Origin: Brevundimonas sp.
GTDB lineage: Bacteria > Pseudomonadota > Alphaproteobacteria > Caulobacterales > Caulobacteraceae
Assembly (NCBI GenBank): GCA_020253595.1
Contig: JADCBH010000079.1
Location: forward strand, 1 to 35,518
Direction of reading: 5' to 3'
DNA length: 35,518 bases
This document shows positions 1 through 7,807 of this stretch, piece after piece (the stretch's first letter is position 1; each line of letters begins with the position of its first letter). The translations under genes were made by a program, and so were the position numbers. The notes below the pieces were generated by a model. It was not told where the DNA came from, ran no database searches, and saw only the letters and a list, made by a program, of their open reading frames with translations.

Positions 1-35
1 AAAGGGAGTGAGGAAGGGTTGGGTCAATCCGCCCC

Positions 36-908
36 TTAGCCGAACGTCACGTAGACGAACGCGAACAGGAACAGCCAGACCACGTCCACGAAGTGCCAGT
101 ACCAGGCCGCAGCCTCGAAGCCGAAGTGCTTCTCGGGTCGCATCTGGCCGGCCATCAACCGGATCAGGCAGACGGCGAGGAAGATGGTGCCGACCAGCAC
201 ATGGAAGCCGTGGAAGCCGGTGGCCATGAAGAAGACCGAGCCGTACAGGCCCGAGCTGGAGGCCTCTTCGTTGAAGAAGAGGTTGTCGTGCAGGATATGC
301 TCGTACTCATAGATCTGCACGCCGGTGAACAGGATGCCGAGCGCCACGGTGATGATCAGGCCCAGTCGCGCACCGCTGCGATCTCCGACCTGCAGCGCGT
401 GGTGAGCCCAGGTCACGGTCGTGCCGGACAGCAGCAGGATCACGGTGTTCAGCAGAGGCAGCTGCCAGGGATCGAGCGTCTCGATGCCGCGCGGAGGCCA
501 GGTCGACCATGCGGCGGCGGTCTCCGCCCAGCTGGATATCTCGGGGATGTGCGTGCGCGCCTCGTTGAAGAGGGCCATCTCGAAGAACATCCAGAAGAAG
601 GCCGCGAAGAACATGATCTCCGAGGCGATAAACAGCGTCATGCCGTAGCGCAGGCCGATCGAGACGACCGGCGTATGGTCGCCCTTCTGGCCTTCGCGGA
701 TGACGTCCCACCACCAGGCCCCCATGGCGTAGAGGGTTCCGGCGAGGCCCGCGAAGAAGAGGATGGCGTTGCCCTCCTCGATGCCGAACAGGCCCTTCAT
801 CCAGGCAACCGCGCCGATCATCATCACGGTCACAGTGATCGAGGAGATCAGCGGATAGGGGCTGGGATCGACCAGGTGATAGTCGTGATGCGGAGCGGCG
901 TGGGCCAT
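36..908 (-). CDS. ctaE: cytochrome c oxidase subunit III
   Basis: Protein MAHAAPHHDYHLVDPSPYPLISSITV...AAWYWHFVDVVWLFLFAFVYVTFG is classic COX3, including the conserved WHFVDVVWLFLF C-terminus. Confidence 0.98.
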   Translation of the reverse strand: MAHAAPHHDYHLVDPSPYPLISSITVTVMMIGAVAWMKGLFGIEEGNAILFFAGLAGTLYAMGAWWWDVIREGQKGDHTPVVSIGLRYGMTLFIASEIMFFAAFFWMFFEMALFNEARTHIPEISSWAETAAAWSTWPPRGIETLDPWQLPLLNTVILLLSGTTVTWAHHALQVGDRSGARLGLIITVALGILFTGVQIYEYEHILHDNLFFNEEASSSGLYGSVFFMATGFHGFHVLVGTIFLAVCLIRLMAGQMRPEKHFGFEAAAWYWHFVDVVWLFLFAFVYVTFG

Positions 909-962
909 GGGGTCTCTACGTCAGGCGAATGCGGAATCTGCGGAAGGCTATAGCGTCGGCTC

Positions 963-1529
963 TCAGCCCGCGCCAGTGGCCGGTGCGTCTTCCGCCGAAG
1001 GATAGAAGGTGTAGCTGAGCGTGATCTCATCAACGCCGTCGGTCTCGGCGTTTTCGGCGAGCTTGGGATCGACGTAGTACTGGACCGGGAACTGGATGGT
1101 CTGGCCCGGCTCGATGGTCTGATCATCGAAGCAGAAGCACTGCAGCTTCTGGAAATACTGGCCCGTCTGCACGGGCACGACGTTGTAGCTCGCGCGCGCC
1201 GCGATCGGCTGGTCCGAGGTGTTGGTGACGTCGAAATAGGCCAGCCCGGTCTCGCCGATGCGCACCGTCTGGGTCACCTGTTCCGCCCTGAAGGTCATCG
1301 GCAGGTTGCGGACGTTGGTGTCGAAGCGAACCTTGATGGTGCGGTCCAGAACGACGTCAGAGGGCCTGTCCGCCCGCATGGTCGTGCCGCCGAAGCCGGT
1401 GACCTGGCAGAACAGCTGATAGAGCGGAACGGCCGCGAAGGCCGCACCGGTCATGGTCAGCACGACGCCGGCACAGGCCAGGGCCACGGCCCGTGTCGAC
1501 CAACGGGTCTTGCGCTCGGGCGCACTCAT
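963..1529 (-). CDS. ctaG: cytochrome c oxidase assembly protein CtaG/Cox11
   Basis: N-terminal TM anchor, then VPLYQLFCQVTGFGGTT and the copper-binding CFCFDDQ motif typical of Cox11/CtaG. Confidence 0.97.
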   Translation of the reverse strand: MSAPERKTRWSTRAVALACAGVVLTMTGAAFAAVPLYQLFCQVTGFGGTTMRADRPSDVVLDRTIKVRFDTNVRNLPMTFRAEQVTQTVRIGETGLAYFDVTNTSDQPIAARASYNVVPVQTGQYFQKLQCFCFDDQTIEPGQTIQFPVQYYVDPKLAENAETDGVDEITLSYTFYPSAEDAPATGAG

Positions 1530-1696
1530 CGGGAAGCCTCCGCCACGGCCGCGTTCATGGCCTTTCGCTCCGTCAGGTTGGACTGCATGCGCAGGAAGGT
1601 GGTCAGGAAGATCAGGACGATGAAGCCAACCAGGCCCAACGCGATCCAGAGGCTGCGGCGGTTGCGGGCCTGGAGCTGTTCGGGAGTAAGGCGCAT
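1526..1696 (-). CDS. small single-TM protein of the cox operon (CoxF-like), 56 aa
   Basis: Hand translation: MRLTPEQLQARNRRSLWIALGLVGFIVLIFLTTFLRMQSNLTERKAMNAAVAEASR*. The stop overlaps the ctaG start (ATGA). Below the ORF-track length cutoff. Confidence 0.88.
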   Translation of the reverse strand: MRLTPEQLQARNRRSLWIALGLVGFIVLIFLTTFLRMQSNLTERKAMNAAVAEASR

Positions 1697-1713
1697 CGGT
1701 TTTTACAGGTCCG

Positions 1714-2667
1714 TCAGAGGGCGAAGCGTTCGACCAGCAGGGCTGCGAACAGGGCCATCAGATACAGGATCGAGAAGGCGAAGAGGTTGCGTGCCGGTTT
1801 GGCCTCAGTGCGCACATCATACAATGCGGCCTCTCGCCCCACGGCCTCGGCCTTGTCCGGCTGGTCGCCCGCGCGCGATCGCCAAAGCCGCACAGCGAGC
1901 GCCAGGAACATCAGGCCGCCGGCGATCGAGACCACGAGGTAGATCGGTCCACCCAGGCCGGTCAGACCGGGCGCGATCGCCACGGGCACGAACACCAGGG
2001 AGTAGAGCAGGATCTGCAGGCGTGTGGACTTCGCGCCCCGCGCCACCGGCATCATGGGAATGCCCGCCTTGGCGTAGTCGCCGGTCGAATACAGGGCCAG
2101 CGCCCAGCTGTGCGGCGGTGTCCACAGGAAGATGATCAGGAACAGAAGCCAGGCCTGCCAGGGGGCCTCGCCCGTCGCTGCCGCCCAGCCGATGACCGGC
2201 GGAAACGCGCCCGCTGCCCCGCCGATGACGATGTTCTGGGGCGTTCGACGCTTCAGCATCAGGGTGTAGAAGACGGCATAGTAGACGATGGTCAGCAGCA
2301 GCAGACCCGCCGCCATCCAGTTCGTGTTCATGCCCAGCAGCATGACCGAGAAGATCGACAGAACGACCCCGAAGATCAGGGCGTCGTTGGGCTTCAGCCG
2401 CCCCGCCGCGACCGGGCGGCCCCGCGTGCGCCGCATCAGGGCGTCGGTCTCGCCCTCCAGCGCCATGTTGAGCGCACCCGCCGCGCCCGCGCCGACCGCG
2501 ATGCACAGGATGGCGATGGCCGCCACCAGGGGATTGATGTCGGCACCTGCCACGACCAGTCCGGTCGCGGCGGTGAAGATCACCAGCGACATAACGCGCG
2601 GCTTCAGCAGCTGAAAGAAGTCTTCCGGCTGGGCCGTCGACAGGGCGGGGGTTGCGGACTGGGTCAT
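1714..2667 (-). CDS. ctaB: protoheme IX farnesyltransferase (heme O synthase)
   Basis: UbiA-family sequence with LKPRVMSLVIFTAATG, NMALEGETDALMRRTRGRPVAAGRL and WTPPHSWALAL motifs. Confidence 0.98.
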   Translation of the reverse strand: MTQSATPALSTAQPEDFFQLLKPRVMSLVIFTAATGLVVAGADINPLVAAIAILCIAVGAGAAGALNMALEGETDALMRRTRGRPVAAGRLKPNDALIFGVVLSIFSVMLLGMNTNWMAAGLLLLTIVYYAVFYTLMLKRRTPQNIVIGGAAGAFPPVIGWAAATGEAPWQAWLLFLIIFLWTPPHSWALALYSTGDYAKAGIPMMPVARGAKSTRLQILLYSLVFVPVAIAPGLTGLGGPIYLVVSIAGGLMFLALAVRLWRSRAGDQPDKAEAVGREAALYDVRTEAKPARNLFAFSILYLMALFAALLVERFAL

Positions 2668-2668
2668 T

Positions 2669-2711
2669 CAAAAAAGCGAGGGGCCGCCTCCCGGGTCGGA
2701 AGGCGGCCCTC
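2669..2711 (-). terminator. intrinsic terminator/attenuator between ctaD and ctaB
   Basis: Minus strand GAGGGCCGCCTTCC-gaccc-GGGAGGCGGCCCCTC-GC-TTTTTT: about 14-bp GC-rich stem with one bulge and a T6 tract. Confidence 0.85.
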
Positions 2712-2733
2712 ATCCTGGCATGGGGTGGAAGGG

Positions 2734-4413
2734 TTAGTGCTTGTCGGCCTTCACCACCGGCAATTCGTTGAACTGATGGTGGGGCGGCGGGCTGGACAGG
2801 GTCCATTCCAGGGTCGTGGCACCTTCGCCCCAGGGGTTGGGGACCCCGGCGCGACGACGCACGGCCGCCTCGATCAGCACGATCAGGAAGACGACCACGC
2901 CGACCGCCGTGATGGCGTAACCCCACGACGAGACCTGGTTCCACAGGGTGTAGGCCTCTGGGTAGTCGATGTAACGACGCGGCATGCCCTGCAGACCCAG
3001 GAAGTGCTGCGGGAAGAAGATCACGTTCACGCCGACGAACATGATCCAGAAGTGCAGTGCGCCCAGGAACTCGTTGTACTTCACGCCGAACATCTTCTCG
3101 AACCAGTAGTAGAAGCCCGCGAAGATGGCGAACACGGCACCGAGCGAAAGCACGTAGTGGAAGTGCGCCACGACGTAGTAGGTATCGTGCAGGCTGTAAT
3201 CGATACCGGCATTGGACAGCACCACGCCGGTCACGCCGCCGACGGTGAACAGGAAGATGAAACCGATCGCCCAAAGCATGGGGGTCTTGAAGCTGATCGA
3301 GCCGCCCCACATCGTGGCGATCCAGCTGAAGATCTTCACGCCTGTCGGCACCGCGATGATCATGGTCGCGGCGATGAAGTAGGCGCGCAGGTTCACGCTC
3401 ATGCCGACCGTGTACATGTGGTGGGCCCAAACGATGAAGCCGACGAAGCCGATCGCCACCATGGCGTAGGCCATGGCCAGGTATCCGAACACCGGCTTCT
3501 TGGAGAAGGTCGAGACGATATGGCTGATGATGCCGAAGCCCGGCAGGATCAGGATGTACACCTCGGGGTGACCGAAGAACCAGAACAGGTGCTGGAACAT
3601 CACCGGATCACCGCCGCCGGCCGGATCGAAGAACGACGTGCCGAAGTTGCGATCGGTCAGCAGCATGGTGATGGCACCCGCCAGAACCGGCAGCGACAAC
3701 AGCAGCAGGAAGGCGGTGACCAGCACCGACCAGGCGAACAGCGGCATGCGGTGGAGCGTCATACCCGGTGCGCGCATGTTGAAGATGGTGGTGATGAAGT
3801 TAATGGCGCCGAGGATCGACGAGGCACCCGCAACGTGCAGCGAGAAGATCGCAAGATCCATCGCGGGCCCGGTGTGACCAGACGTCGAAAGCGGCGGATA
3901 GATGGTCCAGCCGCCGCCGAAGCCGCGCCCCGGCCCGCCGTCAACGAACATCGACAGACAGAGCAGCACCCAGGCCGAAACGAGCAGCCAGAACGACACG
4001 TTGTTCATGCGCGGGAAGGCCATGTCCGGCGCGCCGATCATGATCGGCACGAACCAGTTGCCGAAGCCGCCGATCATCGCGGGCATGACCATGAAGAAGA
4101 TCATGATCAGGGCGTGGGCCGTGACGGTGACGTTGTAGCCGTGCTTGGAGGCCTCGACGATGCCGAGCTGCTCGATGAGGCCGCCCTCGACGAACCACTG
4201 GATACCCGGTTCGGCCAACTCCAGGCGGATGAAGCCGGACAGAACACCGCCGACGATGCCCGCCATGATGGCGAACAGCAGGTACAGCGTCCCGATGTCC
4301 TTGTGATTGGTGGACAGGAACCAGCGGGTGAAGAAGCCCGGCTTGTGATCGTGCTCTGCATGGGCGTCGTGCCCGGGCGAAGCGTGGGTGTCGGCGGTGA
4401 TGTCGGTGGCCAT
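2734..4413 (-). CDS. ctaD: cytochrome c oxidase subunit I
   Basis: Contains [19 protein letters not shown] and [20 protein letters not shown] heme-copper oxidase signatures. Confidence 0.99.
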   Translation of the reverse strand: MATDITADTHASPGHDAHAEHDHKPGFFTRWFLSTNHKDIGTLYLLFAIMAGIVGGVLSGFIRLELAEPGIQWFVEGGLIEQLGIVEASKHGYNVTVTAHALIMIFFMVMPAMIGGFGNWFVPIMIGAPDMAFPRMNNVSFWLLVSAWVLLCLSMFVDGGPGRGFGGGWTIYPPLSTSGHTGPAMDLAIFSLHVAGASSILGAINFITTIFNMRAPGMTLHRMPLFAWSVLVTAFLLLLSLPVLAGAITMLLTDRNFGTSFFDPAGGGDPVMFQHLFWFFGHPEVYILILPGFGIISHIVSTFSKKPVFGYLAMAYAMVAIGFVGFIVWAHHMYTVGMSVNLRAYFIAATMIIAVPTGVKIFSWIATMWGGSISFKTPMLWAIGFIFLFTVGGVTGVVLSNAGIDYSLHDTYYVVAHFHYVLSLGAVFAIFAGFYYWFEKMFGVKYNEFLGALHFWIMFVGVNVIFFPQHFLGLQGMPRRYIDYPEAYTLWNQVSSWGYAITAVGVVVFLIVLIEAAVRRRAGVPNPWGEGATTLEWTLSSPPPHHQFNELPVVKADKH

Positions 4414-4433
4414 GATCGTTTTCAGTCTGACGA

Positions 4434-5408
4434 TTACTGCGCGGGAGCGGCGGCGGCGTCTGCCGGAGCGGCGGGAACAGAAGCTTCTGCAGCGGCCGGC
4501 TGGGCCGCGTCGGCGGCCGCCGGAGCGGCGACCTGGGCGGCGGTTCCGCCCGGGGCTTCAGCGGCCGTGGCCGGGGTCATGGAACCGCCTCTGGAGGCGA
4601 CCCAGGCGGCGAACTCGGCCTCCGACACCACATTGATCTGGATCGGCATGAAGGCGTGGTCGACGCCGCAAAGCTCGGAGCACTGGCCGTAGAAGACGCC
4701 TTCGCGCTCGGCCCGGAACCAGGTTTCATTGACGCGGCCCGGGATGGCGTCGGTCTTCAAACCAAAGGCCGGCAGGGCGAAGGCGTGGATCACGTCGGAC
4801 GCGGTGACCAGAACGCGCACCGTCTTGCCGACGGGCACAACAATGGGCTCGTCCACGGCCAGGCGGAAGGGAACGCCCTGAGCCTGAGCCTCGTCCTCGG
4901 GCAGCATGTTGGAAATGTATTCCGGCACGCCCTGGTCCGGGTACTCATAGGCCCAGTTCCACTGGTTGCCAGTGGCCTTCACGGTCAGGTCCGGGGTCGG
5001 CATGTCGTGGTAGGCGAACAGCAGGCGGAACGAGAACAGCGAGATGCCGACCAGAATCATGACGGGCAGGACCGTCCAGACGATCTCCACCAGAGTGTTG
5101 TGGCTCCACTTGGCCGGGGTAGGATTGGCCTTCTTGTTGTAGCGGATCGCCACCCAGATCAGCAGGCCCAGCACCAACAGGCTGATCCCGGTGATGATCG
5201 GCATCAGGACGACGTCGTGGAAGAAATGCGCCTGGTGCTTCAGCGGCGAGGCGGCCGGCTGGAGGCCGATTCCGCCCGGCGTGGGCTGGCCCATCAGGTC
5301 CTGCGCCCATGCGGGCGCGGCGAAGAAGACGGCGAGCGAGGTCGTGGCGATGCCGCCTACGATCCCGTTCAGGGCGCGCTTGCCCAGACGCATGCGATTG
5401 TTCCTCAT
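4434..5408 (-). CDS. ctaC: cytochrome c oxidase subunit II
   Basis: Signal peptide (...[11 protein letters not shown]), [16 protein letters not shown] and CuA motif [14 protein letters not shown]. Start reassigned to 5408 ([15 protein letters not shown]) rather than the ORF-track 5519. Confidence 0.95.
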   Translation of the reverse strand: MRNNRMRLGKRALNGIVGGIATTSLAVFFAAPAWAQDLMGQPTPGGIGLQPAASPLKHQAHFFHDVVLMPIITGISLLVLGLLIWVAIRYNKKANPTPAKWSHNTLVEIVWTVLPVMILVGISLFSFRLLFAYHDMPTPDLTVKATGNQWNWAYEYPDQGVPEYISNMLPEDEAQAQGVPFRLAVDEPIVVPVGKTVRVLVTASDVIHAFALPAFGLKTDAIPGRVNETWFRAEREGVFYGQCSELCGVDHAFMPIQINVVSEAEFAAWVASRGGSMTPATAAEAPGGTAAQVAAPAAADAAQPAAAEASVPAAPADAAAAPAQ

Positions 5409-5570
5409 CCTGCTCAGTAAACCGGTCTCGACGACGGAGCGCCGATCCGACGTGACCCCTGAAATGTCAGGGCTCGACGATTTCAGCCGGTCCTTATCGG
5501 TCGGGACCCGCCTTGCCAAGCGATGGGACGCCTCAATGGCGATTTGGCGCAGCCGCAGGCTGACGTTAGG

Positions 5571-6554
5571 TCAGCAATCCGGGCAATCCGGAAGCGCGCC
5601 CGTCTCGAGCTGGAACGTCGTGTGCGAAATGCCGAACCGGGTCTTCGACAGCGTCTGGGCCTCGGCCAGAAGCCCCTTGGGGTCGCTGCGTCCGTGGACC
5701 AGATGGGCGGTGAGGGCCGTCTTGGTGGTCGAAAGCCCCCAGACGTGCAGGTCATGGACGGCCGTTACGCCCGGCAGTTCGGTGAGCGCCGTCCGAACGG
5801 CGGCCACGTCGATCGAGGTCGGGGCGGCGTCGAGCGCCAGGTTCAATGATTCCCGGAACAGGCCCCAGGTCCCCAGCACGATCACCGCCACGATCACCAG
5901 ACTGACCGCCGGATCGATGACGCTCCAGCCCGTCAGGAGAATCAACCCGCCCGACACAACCACGCCCAGGGAAACGCCGGCGTCGGCCAACATGTGCAGA
6001 TAGGCGCCCCGTGCGTTGAGATCCTTGTGATCGTTCATGAACAGCAAGGCCGTTCCCAGGTTGATCACGAAGCCGATGCCGGCCACCGCCATGATCAGGA
6101 CGGACTCGACCGGCGCGGGGTCAGCGATGCGGCGAACCGCCTCGAATGTGATTGCCCCGCAGGTGAAGATGAGCAGGACGGCATTGGCCAGCGCCGCCAG
6201 AACCGTGGCCTTGCCGAATCCATAGGTGCGGCTGGGGCCCGCAGCGCGTCGCGCCAGAACCGCTGCCCCGCCCGCCATGGCAAGCCCCAGGACGTCGGAC
6301 AGATTATGACCGGCGTCGGCCAGCAGTGCCGTGGAACCCGAGAGAACGCCCGCGATGGCTTCGCAAACCACGAAGGCCAGATTGACCACCAGGCCGACCC
6401 CATAACGCCAGTCGCCGGTATTGACCGGCCCGTGGCTGTGCCCATGCCCGTGGTGATGGTGATGGTGATGGCCGTGGTGCGCGTGATCGTGGCCATGACC
6501 GTGATGATCATGGTCGTGATGCGTATGGTCCGCGTGGGAATGGCCGCCTGACAT
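5571..6554 (-). CDS. cation diffusion facilitator (CDF) family transporter with long His-rich N-terminus
   Basis: CDF signatures ALLADAGHNLSDVLGLAMAGGA and HMLADAGVSLGVVVSGG. N-terminus MSGGHSHADHTHHDHDHHGHGHDHAHHGHHHHHHHGHGHSHGP. Confidence 0.95.
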   Translation of the reverse strand: MSGGHSHADHTHHDHDHHGHGHDHAHHGHHHHHHHGHGHSHGPVNTGDWRYGVGLVVNLAFVVCEAIAGVLSGSTALLADAGHNLSDVLGLAMAGGAAVLARRAAGPSRTYGFGKATVLAALANAVLLIFTCGAITFEAVRRIADPAPVESVLIMAVAGIGFVINLGTALLFMNDHKDLNARGAYLHMLADAGVSLGVVVSGGLILLTGWSVIDPAVSLVIVAVIVLGTWGLFRESLNLALDAAPTSIDVAAVRTALTELPGVTAVHDLHVWGLSTTKTALTAHLVHGRSDPKGLLAEAQTLSKTRFGISHTTFQLETGALPDCPDC

Positions 6555-6563
6555 GACACCAGC

Positions 6564-7223
6564 CTAGTGCTGGTGGGTCACGATAAGAAGGCCGATCACG
6601 ATCAGGGCCAGACCCAGCACGGCACCCTCGTAACGCGCCCATCGTTCCAGCCTAAGGATCGAGGCCCCGGCGCGCGCCAGAAGGGTGAAGACCGTCATGC
6701 CCAACACCGTGCCCAGTGCGAACGCGAGGGTCAGCAGGGCCAGCACGCCGGCCCCCTCGCCCGCGGCCGACATATAGATCGGCAGGAGCACCTCGCCCGG
6801 TGACAGGGCCATGATGCCGACCAGACCCCAGAAGGCGGCCGCGTGCGACACGCTCGGTTCGGCCAGCTCCATGCCCGGCCCACCCGCCACGACTGGCCGC
6901 CGCACGATCGCCCGGATCAGATAGAAGCCACCGAAGACGAACAGGAGGCCCGCCGATAGCCAGGGCAGAAGCCCAGACACCACGGTGTCGAGCACCATCC
7001 CGGCCGCCACGATCAGACTACCGACAAAGACGGTCGAGGCCACATGGGCCAGACCGGCGGCCGTCACCGCTGCGAGATTGCGGGTCAGGGTCCACTGCTG
7101 GGCCCGACCGACCAGCACGAACGGCAGCCAGTGTGTCGGCAGTGCCGCGTGCAGGAAGGCCGCAGCGAACCCGCCCCCGACAAGGGAGAGCAGGATCGGA
7201 TGTTCAAGGTCGGAGGGCGACAT
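6564..7223 (-). CDS. NicO/UreH-like polytopic membrane protein (putative metal transport)
   Basis: HAALPTHWLPFVLVGRAQQWTLTRNLAAVTAAGLAHV resembles the His-containing first helices of NicO/RcnA-type proteins. Lies 9 bp upstream of the CDF start on the same strand. Confidence 0.7.
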   Translation of the reverse strand: MSPSDLEHPILLSLVGGGFAAAFLHAALPTHWLPFVLVGRAQQWTLTRNLAAVTAAGLAHVASTVFVGSLIVAAGMVLDTVVSGLLPWLSAGLLFVFGGFYLIRAIVRRPVVAGGPGMELAEPSVSHAAAFWGLVGIMALSPGEVLLPIYMSAAGEGAGVLALLTLAFALGTVLGMTVFTLLARAGASILRLERWARYEGAVLGLALIVIGLLIVTHQH

Positions 7224-7239
7224 CGCCGACCCTATAGCG

Positions 7240-7254
7240 TGTTACTTTATAACG
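7240..7254. promoter_or_regulatory. candidate Zur-like operator TGTTACTTTATAACG
   Basis: AT-rich inverted repeat GTTA-N5-TAAC, 17 bp upstream of the NicO-like start codon. Resembles the alphaproteobacterial Zur box as I recall it (GTTATANTATAAC). Confidence 0.45.
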
Positions 7255-7279
7255 GTCGAGGGGTTTGTCACTGGGCGAA

Positions 7280-7807
7280 CTACCGAAAGGTCCAGGTCGT
7301 CAGCAAGGCGATTGCGTTGACTAGCGCATGCAAGGTCACGACCACGAAGTAGCCGCCAAGACCGTCGCCGCGACGGGTCCAGTTCAACTGGATTGTAGCC
7401 ATGAGGGCGAAGAAGGGTGCCACGAGGAGAGAACCGAGCACGAGGCCGTGAAGGGGAACGCTAAGCACCACGACCGCCGACACGGCGATCCAGCCGGGCC
7501 AGCGGAGCCGGACCGAGACGAGCCATACGATAAAGGCCACGAGCGCGCTCTCGATCAGGGGAGCAAAGACGAGCGCAGACAGAATACGGACGGCGTCGAT
7601 GTCCCCGATCGCGCCGCTGAAGCCCTCGAGCGGATCGTTGTTCATGACGTCCGTTGTCAAGGCAAAGAGGACGAGAAGCGGGATGATCGACAGGCGGGCG
7701 AAGATCACGCCGTAAACGATGGTAAGTCCCCAGCGGTGCGAGCGACCGGTTAGGTCGCGCCAGACTCCGCGCCAACCCTTGGCCGTGTCGTTCGCGCTAT
7801 CGCTCAC
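7280..7807 (-). CDS. polytopic membrane protein, possibly degenerate CPBP-type intramembrane protease
   Basis: Several hydrophobic segments with APLIES, LHGL and HALVNA motifs resembling CPBP. Overlaps the CFA synthase start by 4 nt. Confidence 0.55.
   Translation of the reverse strand: MSDSANDTAKGWRGVWRDLTGRSHRWGLTIVYGVIFARLSIIPLLVLFALTTDVMNNDPLEGFSGAIGDIDAVRILSALVFAPLIESALVAFIVWLVSVRLRWPGWIAVSAVVVLSVPLHGLVLGSLLVAPFFALMATIQLNWTRRGDGLGGYFVVVTLHALVNAIALLTTWTFR

Noticed and set aside
1817-3430. 537-aa minus-strand ORF
   Set aside because: Out-of-frame shadow of ctaD/ctaB on the same strand; low-complexity Arg-rich translation.
2110-4692. 860-aa plus-strand ORF
   Set aside because: Antisense to ctaB, ctaD and part of ctaC, which are unmistakable. 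Composition (Asp/His/Gln/Arg-rich, no domains) is typical of a GC-rich antisense frame.
36-5408. Possible new respiratory system on the left side
   Set aside because: Standard aa3 cytochrome c oxidase operon. Only the ctaB terminator, the small ORF and the CtaC tail merit comment.
7231-7262. MerR-family (CadR/ZntR-type) promoter ahead of the NicO-like/CDF operon
   Set aside because: Could not find the long dyad with extended spacer expected for MerR sites. The GTTA-N5-TAAC palindrome is a better fit to a Fur-family site.
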